The notes under the pieces are model-generated. The model was not told where the DNA came from, did no database searches, and saw nothing but the letters and a program-made list of their open reading frames with translations. Made by a program: the position numbers and the translations under genes. Positions 28,405 to 38,374 of a DNA stretch of 38,450 nucleotides are shown in pieces. Position 1 is the stretch's first letter. The number at the start of each line of letters is the position of its first letter. Source of the DNA: Rahnella inusitata. Lineage in GTDB: Bacteria; Pseudomonadota; Gammaproteobacteria; Enterobacterales; Enterobacteriaceae. The stretch spans positions 1-38,450 of the forward strand of contig NZ_JYDE01000029.1 in assembly GCF_003263515.1 (NCBI RefSeq). The letters run 5' to 3'.

Positions 28405-29709
28405 TCAGGACAAATCAGACAGACTCTGGTTGCGGACATAGCTGGCCAGTTCCTGCTCTTGTTTGCAGAGGCGGTGCCAGTCAATAATGGGCATTCGCAC
28501 CATCAGACCAATACTACCATCCTCTTCAATCCATTCTTTTTCTATCGCCTGAAGCTGGTAAAAACGGCTACGAAGGCGGCCTGCTTCCGGCGGCAAACAC
28601 AATTCATGCTGCGCGATTTCGCCAGAGAGTCGCTCCGTTAATGCCTGAAAGAGCAACGGAATACCTTCACCGGTCACGGCTGAAAGCCAGACCCTGATCG
28701 GCAAGTTCTCCTCGTTGCGATCGATACGCGGAACAAAATCATCCAGCATATCTATTTTGTTCATCACTAACAGCGCAGGTATTTCATCTGCTTCGATCTC
28801 TGCCAGCACCGTATTTACCGCGTCGATATTTTCTTCAACCCGGATATCCGCTGCATCAATAACATGTAATAACAGAGATGCCTGTTGGGTTTCCTGCAAT
28901 GTTGCTTTAAAAGCGGCAACTAAATCATGGGGCAGGTGACGAATAAACCCTACGGTGTCCGCCAAAACCGTCTCCCCGACATCCGCAACCATAATGCGTC
29001 GCAGCGTAGGATCCAGCGTAGCAAACAACTGATTGGCCACGTAAACATCGGCCTGAGTGATACGGTTAAAAAGTGTGGATTTCCCGGCGTTGGTATAACC
29101 CACCAAAGACACCGTTGGAATATCCGCACGTACGCGCGAACGACGACCTGTTTCACGCTGCTTAGCCACTTTTTCAAGACGGCTGAGGATCAGGGTAATT
29201 CTGTCGCGCAGTAAGCGGCGGTCAGTCTCGAGCTGGGTTTCACCCGGCCCACGTGCACCGATGCCGCCACCCTGACGTTCAAGGTGTGTCCAGCCGCGAA
29301 CCAGTCGGGTAGCGATGTGGCGTAACTGCGCCAATTCTACTTGTAGCTTACCTTCGTGTGTTCGTGCCCGCTGGGCAAAGATATCTAAAATTAACCCGGT
29401 GCGATCGACAACGCGACATTCGCATAATGCTTCCAGGTTTCGTTCCTGGGCAGGAGAAAGCGAGTGATCAAATAGGATGACAGAAGCGCCCGTTGCTTTG
29501 ACTGCGTCTGCAATTTCCTGGGCTTTTCCTTCGCCGACAAAGTATTTAGGGTGCGGTGCCTTGCGGCTCCCGGTGACGACTTGCAGCGCCTCTACACCGG
29601 CAGAAGAAACCAGCGATTCGAATTCGCTCAGGTCTTCCGTGTCTTTGTCTCTCGAGAAATAAATATGAACCAGAACGGCCTGTTCGCCGCCTTCATAACG
29701 GTCAAACAA
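28405..29709 (-). CDS. hflX: HflX, ribosome-rescue GTPase (TTG start)
   Basis: HflX is a GTPase that splits stalled or heat-damaged 70S ribosomes. It has 434 residues (E. coli 426, with a slightly longer C-terminus here). The HflX N-terminal domain (about 1-195) has SRKAPHPKYFVGEGKA and GGGIGARGPGETQLETDRR. The GTPase domain shows G1 GYTNAGKST, G3 DTVGF and G4 NKID, and a C-terminal domain ends near RMPIIDWHRLCKQE. The start is a rare TTG at 29709, eight bases after GAGG. The residues after it (FDRYEGGEQAVLVHIYF) match the E. coli N-terminus, and no ATG or GTG nearby fits. A low-efficiency start may limit HflX relative to Hfq. Confidence 0.95.
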   Translation of the reverse strand: MFDRYEGGEQAVLVHIYFSRDKDTEDLSEFESLVSSAGVEALQVVTGSRKAPHPKYFVGEGKAQEIADAVKATGASVILFDHSLSPAQERNLEALCECRVVDRTGLILDIFAQRARTHEGKLQVELAQLRHIATRLVRGWTHLERQGGGIGARGPGETQLETDRRLLRDRITLILSRLEKVAKQRETGRRSRVRADIPTVSLVGYTNAGKSTLFNRITQADVYVANQLFATLDPTLRRIMVADVGETVLADTVGFIRHLPHDLVAAFKATLQETQQASLLLHVIDAADIRVEENIDAVNTVLAEIEADEIPALLVMNKIDMLDDFVPRIDRNEENLPIRVWLSAVTGEGIPLLFQALTERLSGEIAQHELCLPPEAGRLRSRFYQLQAIEKEWIEEDGSIGLMVRMPIIDWHRLCKQEQELASYVRNQSLSDLS

Positions 29710-29746
29710 GCTTGCGACCTCTCATTTGGATTAAATTCGACAGCCG

Positions 29747-29783
29747 GGGGTGCATAAGCAGAGTGGAAATACTTATGAACCCC
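29747..29783 (-). promoter_or_regulatory. Intercistronic hairpin between hfq and hflX
   Basis: GGGGTGCATAAG (29747-29758) and CTTATGAACCCC (29772-29783) pair except at two central positions, with a 13-base loop. No T tract follows. It may reduce read-through into hflX or protect hfq mRNA. Confidence 0.45.
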
Positions 29784-29807
29784 TTCGTGGTTGACCAACG
29801 TTGCGCT

Positions 29808-30131
<324 letters not shown>

Positions 30132-30156
30132 TTATTAGTTTGTTGTTTGTAACTTT

Positions 30157-30170
30157 GAGCCTATCGGCTC
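30157..30170 (-). promoter_or_regulatory. Small hairpin in the hfq leader
   Basis: GAGCC and GGCTC flank a 4-base loop about 40-50 bases before the hfq start. Just upstream lies a TACAAT -10 candidate (minus strand, within GTGTACAATTG, near 30219-30229). E. coli hfq mRNA is autoregulated through its leader, but I cannot assign that role to this hairpin. Confidence 0.3.
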
Positions 30171-30233
30171 GAAAATAAATCACATAAAAAATTCGCGCGT
30201 TGAGTACTCATCAATTGTACACAATCACCCAAC

Positions 30234-31175
30234 CTATGCACTAACAACCTGAATTACACGGCTTAAGGCCTCGTCCGGCTTCTCTGAATCCAGCCATTCA
30301 ACCTCCTCCCAACCTCGTAACCAGGTCATCTGGCGTTTGGCCAGCTGTCGTGTCGCGCAAACACCACGATAAACCATTTCATCGTAATCGAATTCACCAG
30401 ATAAATATGACCACATCTGGCGGTAGCCGACACAGCGAATGGAAGGCAAATCCGTATGCAAATCGCCCCGAGCTAACAGCGTTCTGACTTCGTCTTCAAA
30501 ACCATTGGACAACATCTGACTAAAACGTTCCTCAATCCGCTGATGTATTACTTCACGGCGGGTGGGTGCAATTGCAAACTGGTGAACGCGGTAAGGCAGC
30601 GTTTCACCCGAAATTTTAGTCAGTTCCGTTAAAGTTTTACCCGAAATATAAAAAACTTCCAGTGCTCTGGACAGTCTCTGCGGATCATTCGGATGAATTC
30701 GATTCGCGGCGACCGGATCAATCTCGCGTAATTGATCATGTAACGCGCTCCAGCCCTGCTCTGCCGCCTGCTTTTCGATGCGTTCACGCACGGTGGCATC
30801 AGCCTGAGGCAACGGTGATAATCCTTCAAGCAACGCCTTGAAATAAAGCATAGTCCCACCCACCAATAACGGGATCTTATTGCGTGAGGTTATTTCTGCC
30901 ATTTCGCGCAACGCGTCGGCACGAAAATCGGCCGCCGAGTAAGCCTGAGTCGGGTCAAGGATATCAATCAGACGATGCGGGGCTTCCGCCAGCTCCTGCG
31001 CCGTGGGCTTGGCGGTGCCGATATCCATCCCGCGGTAGATGAGTGCGGAGTCCACACTGATCAGTTCAACGGGGAGATGCTTCATCAGCGACATCGCCAG
31101 CGCAGTTTTACCGGATGCGGTCGGCCCCATAATAAAGATTGCCGGGGGAGCGGAATGTTTTTCAGAATCAGTCAT
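30234..31175 (-). CDS. miaA: tRNA dimethylallyltransferase MiaA
   Basis: MiaA transfers a dimethylallyl group to A37 of tRNAs that read codons starting with U. It has 313 residues (E. coli 316). The P-loop GPTASGKT is at 17-24, followed by [55 protein letters not shown], and [11 protein letters not shown] with [20 protein letters not shown] at 31175 lies inside the end of mutL (8-base overlap, ATGACTGA), so translation is probably coupled. The frame extends to 31208 without support. It is the standard mutL-miaA-hfq order. Confidence 0.97.
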   Translation of the reverse strand: MTDSEKHSAPPAIFIMGPTASGKTALAMSLMKHLPVELISVDSALIYRGMDIGTAKPTAQELAEAPHRLIDILDPTQAYSAADFRADALREMAEITSRNKIPLLVGGTMLYFKALLEGLSPLPQADATVRERIEKQAAEQGWSALHDQLREIDPVAANRIHPNDPQRLSRALEVFYISGKTLTELTKISGETLPYRVHQFAIAPTRREVIHQRIEERFSQMLSNGFEDEVRTLLARGDLHTDLPSIRCVGYRQMWSYLSGEFDYDEMVYRGVCATRQLAKRQMTWLRGWEEVEWLDSEKPDEALSRVIQVVSA

Positions 31176-33087
31176 GCTTAAAAGCCGCCAGCGCGGGCTG
31201 TAAATCAAGAGGTTGCAGAAGTCCGGACGGGGGCGATTTCACCAACTGCGGGCATAGACGCTCAACATCCGTGAGTAATTGTATAGCCTGGGAAATTGTC
31301 CAGACCTCGTGCTCGCACCCACAGTGGCGGGCAAACCACATGGCTACCGCATCAGAAGTCACCTCCTGCTGAACAGCAAGGTAATCTAACAGGTCAGGTA
31401 TCAACTTTTGTAAATTTTGTTGGCGTAATGGTAAAGGTACTGCGCGGACCGTCACACGCTGTGACTCGCTGAGCATTTCTAAACCAAAATGCTGTAATAA
31501 CTGCTGATTTTTCGCCAGCACCGCTATCTCGTCTTTGGTGACCGTCAGCTTCAGCGGGATCAATAACGGCTGCGGACGCAATCCTTCTTCCGGCGGCGTC
31601 AGCTGCGCCCATTTCAGCCAGCGGTCGGCGACCGGCAGCGAAAGCATCACCAGCTGTTTGCCGCGTTCAAGCAGCGCATATTCCGCAGCGCACACCGTCA
31701 GCACGCGTCCGAAACTCTGGCTGTGCGATTCCAGCGCCGGTTCAGTGAGTGTACGGGCCGGTGATGCCACAGGCTTAGCGGCCTGTGCCACAGCAGGCGT
31801 GGGTTCCTGAAGGGAAAATGTTTCGGAAGAGGGTTGTAATAAACGCTGATAGACATTGCCTTCCGCGCGATTGTAAGCGGGTTCATTGCTCTGCGTCGCG
31901 GGCTCACGAGGATAGCTGGCCCGTGACGTTGCCGGGAAGACGTTTTCACGCGAAGCCGGTTTATCACGCTGAGAGTGCGTTGATTTTTCTGCCGGTTGCG
32001 AAAAATGATTGCCGCCCGCTGCCGGACGATTTTCCGGTTGCCATCGCGGTGTCTCTTCTTCCGCCTGCGGTTCTGCCAGAACCGGATTTCCCGCCTGTTG
32101 CAACACCGACATCACTGCCTGATAGATAAAATCGTGTACCAGCCGCGACTGATGGAACCGCACTTCATGCTTCGCCGGATGCACGTTAACATCCACCTGA
32201 TGCGGATCGACATCCAGATACAGCACGTATGCCGGTTGCTGATCGTCTTTAAGCTGATCCTGATACGCCTGGCGGATCGCGTGATTAATCAGGCGATCTT
32301 TCATCATGCGGTTATTCACATAGCAATATTGCATGTCTGTCAGGCTTCGCGATCCGGCAGGATCGGCGACCCAGCCGCGGATGCCCAAATCACCGTGCGT
32401 CCATTCAACCTCCAGCGCGTGCTCGACAAATGTCGGGCTGCAAATGCTCGCCAGACGGCGGGAGGACTGGGAGGGATCTTTTACCGCACGGTACTGGCGG
32501 ATCAGCTTGCCGTTGTGACTCAGATTGACGGAAACGTCGAAACGCGCCAGCGCAATACGGCGGACGACTTCATCAATATGGGTAAATTCAGTTTTCTCAG
32601 TGCGCATGAATTTGCGACGAGCAGGTGTGTTGTAAAACAGATCCAACACTTCGACGGTGGAACCCTGCGGATGCGCAGCCGGTTTCACCGTCACCGCCAT
32701 ATCGCGTCCTTCGGCGTAGGCCTGCCAGGCTTCGCTTTGATCTGCCGTGCGCGAGGTCAGCATCAGGCGGGACACCGAACTGATACTCGCCAGCGCTTCG
32801 CCGCGAAATCCGAGGCTCAGAATGGCTTCCAGATCGTCCAGACAGGTAATTTTGCTGGTGGCGTGACGCGCCAGCGCCAGCGCTAAATCGTCTTTACCTA
32901 TGCCGCAGCCGTTATCACGTATGCGGATAAGTTTGGCGCCCCCGCGATCGATATCAATATCAATACGGGTTGCGCCTGCATCGAGGCTGTTTTCCACCAG
33001 CTCTTTCACCACGGAAGCCGGCCTTTCGACAACTTCACCCGCGGCAATCTGGTTAGCCAGCTGCGGGGGCAGTACCTTGATCGGCAT
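31168..33087 (-). CDS. mutL: DNA mismatch repair protein MutL
   Basis: MutL couples mismatch recognition by MutS to MutH and UvrD. It has 639 residues. The N-terminal GHKL ATPase domain (1-335) carries Glu29 in [21 protein letters not shown] and [14 protein letters not shown] poorly conserved linker rich in Gln, Pro and Ser spans about 340-440. The C-terminal dimerisation domain (about 445-639) contains [12 protein letters not shown]. There is no DQHAXXEXXXXE endonuclease motif, as expected in species that use MutH. ATG at 33087 follows AGGAG at five bases. It lies 36 bases after amiB and overlaps miaA. Confidence 0.97.
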   Translation of the reverse strand: MPIKVLPPQLANQIAAGEVVERPASVVKELVENSLDAGATRIDIDIDRGGAKLIRIRDNGCGIGKDDLALALARHATSKITCLDDLEAILSLGFRGEALASISSVSRLMLTSRTADQSEAWQAYAEGRDMAVTVKPAAHPQGSTVEVLDLFYNTPARRKFMRTEKTEFTHIDEVVRRIALARFDVSVNLSHNGKLIRQYRAVKDPSQSSRRLASICSPTFVEHALEVEWTHGDLGIRGWVADPAGSRSLTDMQYCYVNNRMMKDRLINHAIRQAYQDQLKDDQQPAYVLYLDVDPHQVDVNVHPAKHEVRFHQSRLVHDFIYQAVMSVLQQAGNPVLAEPQAEEETPRWQPENRPAAGGNHFSQPAEKSTHSQRDKPASRENVFPATSRASYPREPATQSNEPAYNRAEGNVYQRLLQPSSETFSLQEPTPAVAQAAKPVASPARTLTEPALESHSQSFGRVLTVCAAEYALLERGKQLVMLSLPVADRWLKWAQLTPPEEGLRPQPLLIPLKLTVTKDEIAVLAKNQQLLQHFGLEMLSESQRVTVRAVPLPLRQQNLQKLIPDLLDYLAVQQEVTSDAVAMWFARHCGCEHEVWTISQAIQLLTDVERLCPQLVKSPPSGLLQPLDLQPALAAFKHD

Positions 33088-33123
33088 AGCGGCTCCTGTG
33101 GAAGATGGTCGGTCAGACCGCCT

Positions 33124-34905
33124 TTACGACTGTGGAATAGTCAGGGTTTGGCCGAGCTGCACCTCGCCGGACTTCATGTGGTTGGCGGTTTTAATGTCCG
33201 TCATGCTGACGCCATATTTGCTGGCAATCGCTGACAGCGTATCGCCGCGCTGAACCTTATGCTTCGACGGCTTTTTCGCCGCTTTCGAGACTTTCGCCGT
33301 TGAAGCCGACGCCCCCGTTGCAGCTGATGTGCGGGTGCCCGCTGGCACTTTCAATCTCTGCCCGACCCAAACGCCGTCTTTTTTCAGTTTATTGAGATCG
33401 CGCAACGCCGCGTTGGTCGTACCGTAACTGTTGGCAATCCCCGTCAGCGTTTCGCCCCGCGTCACTTTATGGATCTGCGTGGCGCCCGCAGCACCGGCGG
33501 TCACTTCAATCGGGCCAGGCTGATTTACGGCAGTGTTGCCTGCCGGGCTACTGTCTCCCGCCGCTGCTGATGAGGCCAGCAGCGGACGGTTTTCGACCTT
33601 TGGGCCGTTTTGTATCGGATGCGACTGGAAATAATTACGCAGGCCAATGTGAATGGCTCGCGCAATTTTATCCTGGTACGCACTGCTGCCAAGCAGCCGC
33701 TCCTCGGTTCCGTTACTGATAAAGCCGGTTTCCACCAGCAGGGAAGGAATATCTGGTGAGCGTAATACGCCCAGACTGGCGTGCTCGGGTTTCGCTTTGT
33801 GCAGTGAGCCTACGCTGCGCAGTTCGCGCAATACACGGGTCGCCACGTCATAACCCACACGCTGCGAATGGCCGAATTGCAAGTCTAATACCGCCTGACT
33901 GAGATAAGGGTCAGAGGCGGTATTGGCCAGTACATCGCCTGCACCGCCGAGCAATTCAGACTGTTTCTCGTGCTGTTCCAGCCAGTTACCCATTTCACTG
34001 TTCGCACGACGGTTCGACAGCACCCATACCGACGCCCCGCGCGCGCTGCGGCTTGGTGCGGCATCCGCATGAATCGACACCAGTACATTGGCGTTTTTCT
34101 TGCGTGCGACGTCGGAGCGACCCATCACCGAAATAAAGTAATCGCCATCGCGGGTGAGTACCGGCTGGAACATCGGATCCGCGTTGAGGATCGCCTGCAA
34201 TTTACGGGCAATCGCGATAGTGACGTTTTTCTCTTTCAGGCCGCCCGCGCCGATAGCACCCGGATCCTGCCCGCCGTGTCCGGCATCAATGGCAACAATG
34301 ATTTTGCTGTCGCTGGTGGAAATAGTGGAAGAACGCGAGTTGTCTGGCGCGATGGCCGTCGAGGCAACGGTGGTCTTGTCATTCGTAAACGGATTGGATT
34401 TCGTCGACACCGCCGGCGTTCTGTTGGCATTTGGCGACGGCGTATTCGTCACAGTGGAAACTGGCGCCGTATTGCGCGGAGCGGCGGCGGCGGCATTCAT
34501 GGTCAGCACCACGGTGTACTGGCTGCCGTCTTTCTGTTTGGTCGCGTTGGTTCTGACCTTCTGTTTAAGTTCAAAAACCAGACGCTGGCTTTGCGCATTC
34601 GGCGGCGTACTCGCCCGTACGCGCGTCACCAGATTCTGCCCGTTGAAGGTCAGCGGCAGGCCTTTCATCACGCCGTCCTGACGGATGTCCATTACTACCC
34701 GTTCAGGGTTATGCAGCGGGAAAAAAGAATAATCTGGCGAACCGTCGAAGGTAATGGTGACGGTCGATTGCGATGCACCGTTGGACACATTGATATTTTT
34801 CATGCCCGCCGCAAAGGCGCAAGCAGGTACAAGCACGGCACAGAGCATCAGCGTCGATATGAACATCGCCGCCGAAGAAAAAAGAGAAGTGATACGTGAG
34901 TTCAT
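33124..34905 (-). CDS. amiB: N-acetylmuramoyl-L-alanine amidase AmiB with two LysM domains
   Basis: AmiB cleaves peptide stems from septal peptidoglycan during daughter-cell separation, activated by EnvC. It has 593 residues. A signal peptide (about 1-33, ending ACAFA) precedes an AMIN domain (about 36-135) and a Ser/Thr/Asn-rich linker. The Amidase_3 domain (about 200-430) has the zinc-site motifs [30 protein letters not shown] and LVETGFISN. Two LysM repeats follow (about 478-522, [17 protein letters not shown]; about 548-593, [17 protein letters not shown]). E. coli AmiB is 445 residues with one LysM, so this copy has a longer wall-binding end. ATG at 34905 lies 7 bases after the tsaE stop; a GTG at 34932 is the alternative. 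Confidence 0.95.
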   Translation of the reverse strand: MNSRITSLFSSAAMFISTLMLCAVLVPACAFAAGMKNINVSNGASQSTVTITFDGSPDYSFFPLHNPERVVMDIRQDGVMKGLPLTFNGQNLVTRVRASTPPNAQSQRLVFELKQKVRTNATKQKDGSQYTVVLTMNAAAAAPRNTAPVSTVTNTPSPNANRTPAVSTKSNPFTNDKTTVASTAIAPDNSRSSTISTSDSKIIVAIDAGHGGQDPGAIGAGGLKEKNVTIAIARKLQAILNADPMFQPVLTRDGDYFISVMGRSDVARKKNANVLVSIHADAAPSRSARGASVWVLSNRRANSEMGNWLEQHEKQSELLGGAGDVLANTASDPYLSQAVLDLQFGHSQRVGYDVATRVLRELRSVGSLHKAKPEHASLGVLRSPDIPSLLVETGFISNGTEERLLGSSAYQDKIARAIHIGLRNYFQSHPIQNGPKVENRPLLASSAAAGDSSPAGNTAVNQPGPIEVTAGAAGATQIHKVTRGETLTGIANSYGTTNAALRDLNKLKKDGVWVGQRLKVPAGTRTSAATGASASTAKVSKAAKKPSKHKVQRGDTLSAIASKYGVSMTDIKTANHMKSGEVQLGQTLTIPQS

Positions 34906-34912
34906 CGCGTAA

Positions 34913-35380
34913 TCATCCTTGCTGTTGAACACGATGCAACAAATTCATGCCAGATTCAGAAACCGCGACAAGGGTCGCCGTACGTCCCTGAGGCTGATAA
35001 TCCAGCGTCAGCTCGATGTCTGGTTCAGGCAAAACGCCCTCACCTTTTTGTGGCCACTCGACCAGACAAATGGCGTCCTGGGCGAAATAATCGCGGATGC
35101 CCATAAACTCGAGCTCTTCAGGGTCAGCCAGGCGATATAAATCAAAGTGATACACCGCAATACTGTCCAGCTGATAGGGTTCTACCAGTGTGTACGTCGG
35201 GCTTTTTACGTTGCCCTGATGCCCTAATGCCTGAAGAAATCCCCGGCTAAAGGTTGTTTTACCGGCTCCCAGATCGCCATACAGATGGATAACCGTTGAG
35301 CCTTCGCAGGCTTTCGCCAGTGAAGCACCTAGTTGCAGCGTTGCCGCTTCGTCGGGTAATGAGAGAGTAAGTTGATTCAT
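34913..35380 (-). CDS. tsaE: TsaE, ATPase of the tRNA t6A37 synthesis complex
   Basis: TsaE is the ATPase that works with TsaB, TsaC and TsaD to make N6-threonylcarbamoyladenosine at position 37 of ANN-decoding tRNAs. It has 155 residues. The Walker A GDLGAGKT is at about 35-42, followed by [18 protein letters not shown] and LVEWPQKGE, which are family signatures. It lies 10 bases after nnr and 7 bases before amiB, so the three genes form a tight operon. Confidence 0.96.
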   Translation of the reverse strand: MNQLTLSLPDEAATLQLGASLAKACEGSTVIHLYGDLGAGKTTFSRGFLQALGHQGNVKSPTYTLVEPYQLDSIAVYHFDLYRLADPEELEFMGIRDYFAQDAICLVEWPQKGEGVLPEPDIELTLDYQPQGRTATLVAVSESGMNLLHRVQQQG

Positions 35381-35390
35381 TCAGTGATAT

Positions 35391-36905
35391 CTATTTCTTC
35401 AGGTCTGGATTAACTAACGGAGCAATCACCGCTAAAAGATCGGTCGCCAGCATACCGCGCGTTCCCTGCCGCCGGGCGATTTCGTCTGCAGCGGCGCCGT
35501 GAATCACTGTTCCCGCGCAGGCCGCATCATACACATTCAGTTTTTGAGCGAGCAAGCCGCCAATAATACCAGAAAGCACGTCGCCCATGCCGCCTGATGC
35601 CATACCGGCATTTCCAACGTCCGCTACCGCCAGCTCGCCCTGTTCGCCGGCGATTAACGTGCCTGCGCCTTTGAGCACCACCACGCCGCCATACTGGTCA
35701 ACGAGTTTCCTGACAGAAAGTAAGCGGTCACTCTCAATGTCCTTCACGGTACAACCGAGCAGACGTGCTGCCTCGCCGGGGTGCGGTGTCAGTACGCGAT
35801 TTTGCCGTTTCTCAGGTGCGATTGCCAGCAGGTTCAGTGCATCCGCGTCCCATAAGGCCGGTTTATCACATTTCGCTACGCGTTCCAGCGCCTGTTTGCC
35901 CCAGGTTTTCTGGCCTAAGCCGGGGCCGATGACAATAACATCCGCCCATTCCAGCGCCTCATTAAGAGATTCTGCCGTTAACTCCTGCACCATCAACTCA
36001 GGTCTGGCGGTGAGTAATGGCCCGGCGTGTTGTTTGTGAGTGAGTACTCGCACTAATCCGGCACCGGTGCGCAATGCGGCTTCCGACGCCATACGGATAG
36101 CCCCGGCAAAGCCGACATCACCGCCGATAACCACTAACCGCCCATGCTCGCCTTTGTTGGAACAAGGACGACGCGGAGACAGCCACTGGCCAATCTGGGT
36201 GGCATCCAGACGCTGCAACAATGCCGTATGGCCTCTAAGCCAGCTATCCAGCCCAAGCGCAGCATAATGCAGACTGCCGACGTAATCGCGCGACTGCCCG
36301 GTCAGTAAACCCGGTTTGAGTGCGATAAAGCTGATGGTGTGATTGGCATGAACTGCCCTGCCGGCAGCCTGCCCGGTTTGTGCGTTAAGCCCGGAGGGAA
36401 TATCCAGAGAAACGACCGGCGCGGAGGCGGCATTCATGGCGTCGATCAGAGTAGTGTACGGCGCGTGCGGGGCGCACGATAACCCGGTGCCCAGCAGTCC
36501 GTCGATAATCACATCAGCATCTTCTGGCCATTGCGCATTTGAAGAGCCGACCCTACCGCCGCACGCCAGCCAGCCTTGACGTGCCTGTTGCGCTTCCTCA
36601 GGAAGAGCTTTGTCGTTTTCGACAGCCAGCAGCGTCACACGCAGACCCGCATTTTTTGCCAGTCGCGCCACCTCGTAGCCATCTCCGCCATTGTTACCGT
36701 GGCCGCACAAAACCAACCAGTGGCGGGCGTCAGGATATGTGCGCTGCGTCAGCGAAAAAGCTGCCTCAGCTGCGCGCTGCATCAGCGTGAACAGAGAAAT
36801 CCCTGTTTCCTGCGCGGCCTGACCTTCAACCTTACGCAGCCATTCAGCAGAAAATACGGAATGTGGTAAACTCGCCTCGTTTCGTTTTTCACGTTGGTTC
36901 GTCAT
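35391..36905 (-). CDS. nnr: Bifunctional NAD(P)HX epimerase / ADP-dependent NAD(P)HX dehydratase
   Basis: This enzyme repairs hydrated NADH and NADPH: the N-terminal YjeF_N domain (about 1-220) epimerises R-NAD(P)HX, and the C-terminal ribokinase-like domain (about 235-500) dehydrates S-NAD(P)HX using ADP. Visible motifs are LCGHGNNGGDGYEVARLA, VIDGLLGTGL (with I before D) and DIPSGLNAQTG in the first half. The second half has GRLVVIGGDVGFAGA, LTPHPGEAARLLG and GNAGMASGGMGDVLSGIIGGLLAQ. It has 504 residues. The ATG at 36905 shares bases with the queG ATG on the other strand, so each promoter must lie inside the other gene's 5' end. It heads nnr-tsaE-amiB-mutL-miaA-hfq. Confidence 0.96.
   Translation of the reverse strand: MTNQREKRNEASLPHSVFSAEWLRKVEGQAAQETGISLFTLMQRAAEAAFSLTQRTYPDARHWLVLCGHGNNGGDGYEVARLAKNAGLRVTLLAVENDKALPEEAQQARQGWLACGGRVGSSNAQWPEDADVIIDGLLGTGLSCAPHAPYTTLIDAMNAASAPVVSLDIPSGLNAQTGQAAGRAVHANHTISFIALKPGLLTGQSRDYVGSLHYAALGLDSWLRGHTALLQRLDATQIGQWLSPRRPCSNKGEHGRLVVIGGDVGFAGAIRMASEAALRTGAGLVRVLTHKQHAGPLLTARPELMVQELTAESLNEALEWADVIVIGPGLGQKTWGKQALERVAKCDKPALWDADALNLLAIAPEKRQNRVLTPHPGEAARLLGCTVKDIESDRLLSVRKLVDQYGGVVVLKGAGTLIAGEQGELAVADVGNAGMASGGMGDVLSGIIGGLLAQKLNVYDAACAGTVIHGAAADEIARRQGTRGMLATDLLAVIAPLVNPDLKK
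36864..36872 (+). promoter_or_regulatory. Candidate extended -10 promoter for queG inside nnr
   Basis: TGGTAAACT (36864-36872) is an extended -10 (TGn plus TAAACT), 32 bases before the queG start. The -35 region is poor. It must lie in nnr coding sequence because the two starts overlap. Confidence 0.35.
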
Positions 36906-38061
36906 GACACTCCCTCTCGATCTCGTTCAACTGGCTCAACATATCAAGCAATGGGGCCAATCGCTAGGCTTCCAGCAGGTTGGCATCTGCGATACAGACT
37001 TATCTGCAGAAGAACCTAAACTGCAGGACTGGCTTGATAAACAATATCATGGCGAGATGGAATGGATGGCGCGCCACGGCATGTTGCGTGCGCGTCCTCA
37101 TGAGTTGCTGCCCGGTACGTTGCGAGTGATCAGCGTCAGAATGAACTATTTGCCCGCCAAAGCCGCCTTTGCCAAAACCCTGAACAACCCGCAACTCGGT
37201 TACGTCAGCCGTTATGCACTGGGGCGCGACTATCACAAAGTGCTTCGCCAGCGTCTGAAAAAGCTGGGTGACATGATTCAGGCTTACTGCACCGAACAAC
37301 AATCTGACCATGCGGTGACGTTCCGCCCGTTTGTCGATTCAGCTCCCATCATGGAACGTCCTCTGGCAGCCAAAGCCGGGCTGGGCTGGGTTGGTAAACA
37401 CTCACTTATTCTTAACCGTGAATCCGGCTCCTGGTTCTTTCTGGGTGAACTGCTGATTGATTTACCGCTACCGGTCGATGCGCCACAGGAAGAAAAGTGC
37501 GGCAAGTGCGTCGCCTGTATGACCACCTGCCCGACCGGCGCGATTGTCGCGCCTTATACTGTCGATGCCCGCCGCTGCATTTCTTATCTGACCATTGAGC
37601 TGGAAGGCGCGATCCCGGAAGAATTCCGCCCGATGATGGGGAACCGGATTTACGGCTGCGACGACTGCCAGCTGATTTGCCCGTGGAACCGTTATTCACA
37701 ACTAACGGACGAAGAGGATTTCAGCCCACGCGCCGCGCTGCATGCTCCGGAGCTGATTGCTTTGTTTGGCTGGACGGAAGAGAAGTTTTTGCGCATTACC
37801 GAAGGCTCCCCTATCCGTCGCATCGGCCATTTGCGCTGGCTGCGGAATATTTCGGTGGCATTGGGCAATGCGCCCTACTCGGAAGAGGTGCTGACGGCGT
37901 TGCAATCACGGACAGGCGAAAATGCGCTATTGGATGAGCATATCGAATGGGCAATTTGCCAACAGACTGAAAGAAGAAGTGAACATCGTGTGGAAGTGCA
38001 AACTTCGCAGCAGAAACGGCTGATCCGCGCAGTCGAAAAAGGGTTGCCGCGAGATGCATGA
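36904..38061 (+). CDS. queG: Epoxyqueuosine reductase QueG
   Basis: QueG performs the last step of queuosine synthesis, reducing epoxyqueuosine in the wobble position of GUN-anticodon tRNAs with a cobalamin cofactor and two [4Fe-4S] clusters. It has 385 residues (E. coli 379). The N-terminal DUF1730 domain contains YHGEMEWMARHG, SVRMNYLP and GRDYHKVLRQRLKKL. The ferredoxin-like part has CGKCVACMTTCPTGAI (about 199-214) and CDDCQLICPWN. A C-terminal HEAT-like extension contains RRIGHLRWLRNISVALGN. The start overlaps the divergent nnr start, and no Shine-Dalgarno is visible, so initiation may be weak. Confidence 0.96.
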   Translation: MTLPLDLVQLAQHIKQWGQSLGFQQVGICDTDLSAEEPKLQDWLDKQYHGEMEWMARHGMLRARPHELLPGTLRVISVRMNYLPAKAAFAKTLNNPQLGYVSRYALGRDYHKVLRQRLKKLGDMIQAYCTEQQSDHAVTFRPFVDSAPIMERPLAAKAGLGWVGKHSLILNRESGSWFFLGELLIDLPLPVDAPQEEKCGKCVACMTTCPTGAIVAPYTVDARRCISYLTIELEGAIPEEFRPMMGNRIYGCDDCQLICPWNRYSQLTDEEDFSPRAALHAPELIALFGWTEEKFLRITEGSPIRRIGHLRWLRNISVALGNAPYSEEVLTALQSRTGENALLDEHIEWAICQQTERRSEHRVEVQTSQQKRLIRAVEKGLPRDA

Positions 38062-38374
38062 CAATTCCCATAGAAGTTAATTCGCAATGCCATATTTTCT
38101 GTGCATAAAAATAAAAATGCTTTGCCAATCAAGTGCAAAAAAAGAAGCAAGTGATCACCATAACGTTTCGCTATAAATATATTATGTTTTAAAACAAGTA
38201 ATTATAAATTGGCAATAGAGGGAGTGCAAAAAACAGACAGTTTAAAAAAACAGCTAAACCTGTGGATAAGTCTGTTTAAAACAATACTACAAATCGTGTA
38301 AGGATCGGATGTATCACGCACGGATTGCGCATGAGTTTGGCGATAAGAAATGATTTTGTATTGAAGAAGAAAAT
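38062..38374. other. AT-rich intergenic region between queG and tRNA-Gly
   Basis: No supported gene lies in these 313 bases. They are AT-rich with many A runs. GTGCAAAAAA occurs near 38132 and again near 38224. A perfect DnaA box lies at 38261-38269, flanked by an 8-bp inverted repeat. No clear terminator hairpin was seen for queG or the tRNA. Confidence 0.6.
38231..38277. repeat. Inverted repeat enclosing a perfect DnaA box
   Basis: AAACAGAC (38231-38238) and GTCTGTTT (38270-38277) are perfectly complementary arms. Between them, TGTGGATAA (38261-38269) is the reverse complement of the strict DnaA box TTATCCACA. Confidence 0.5.
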
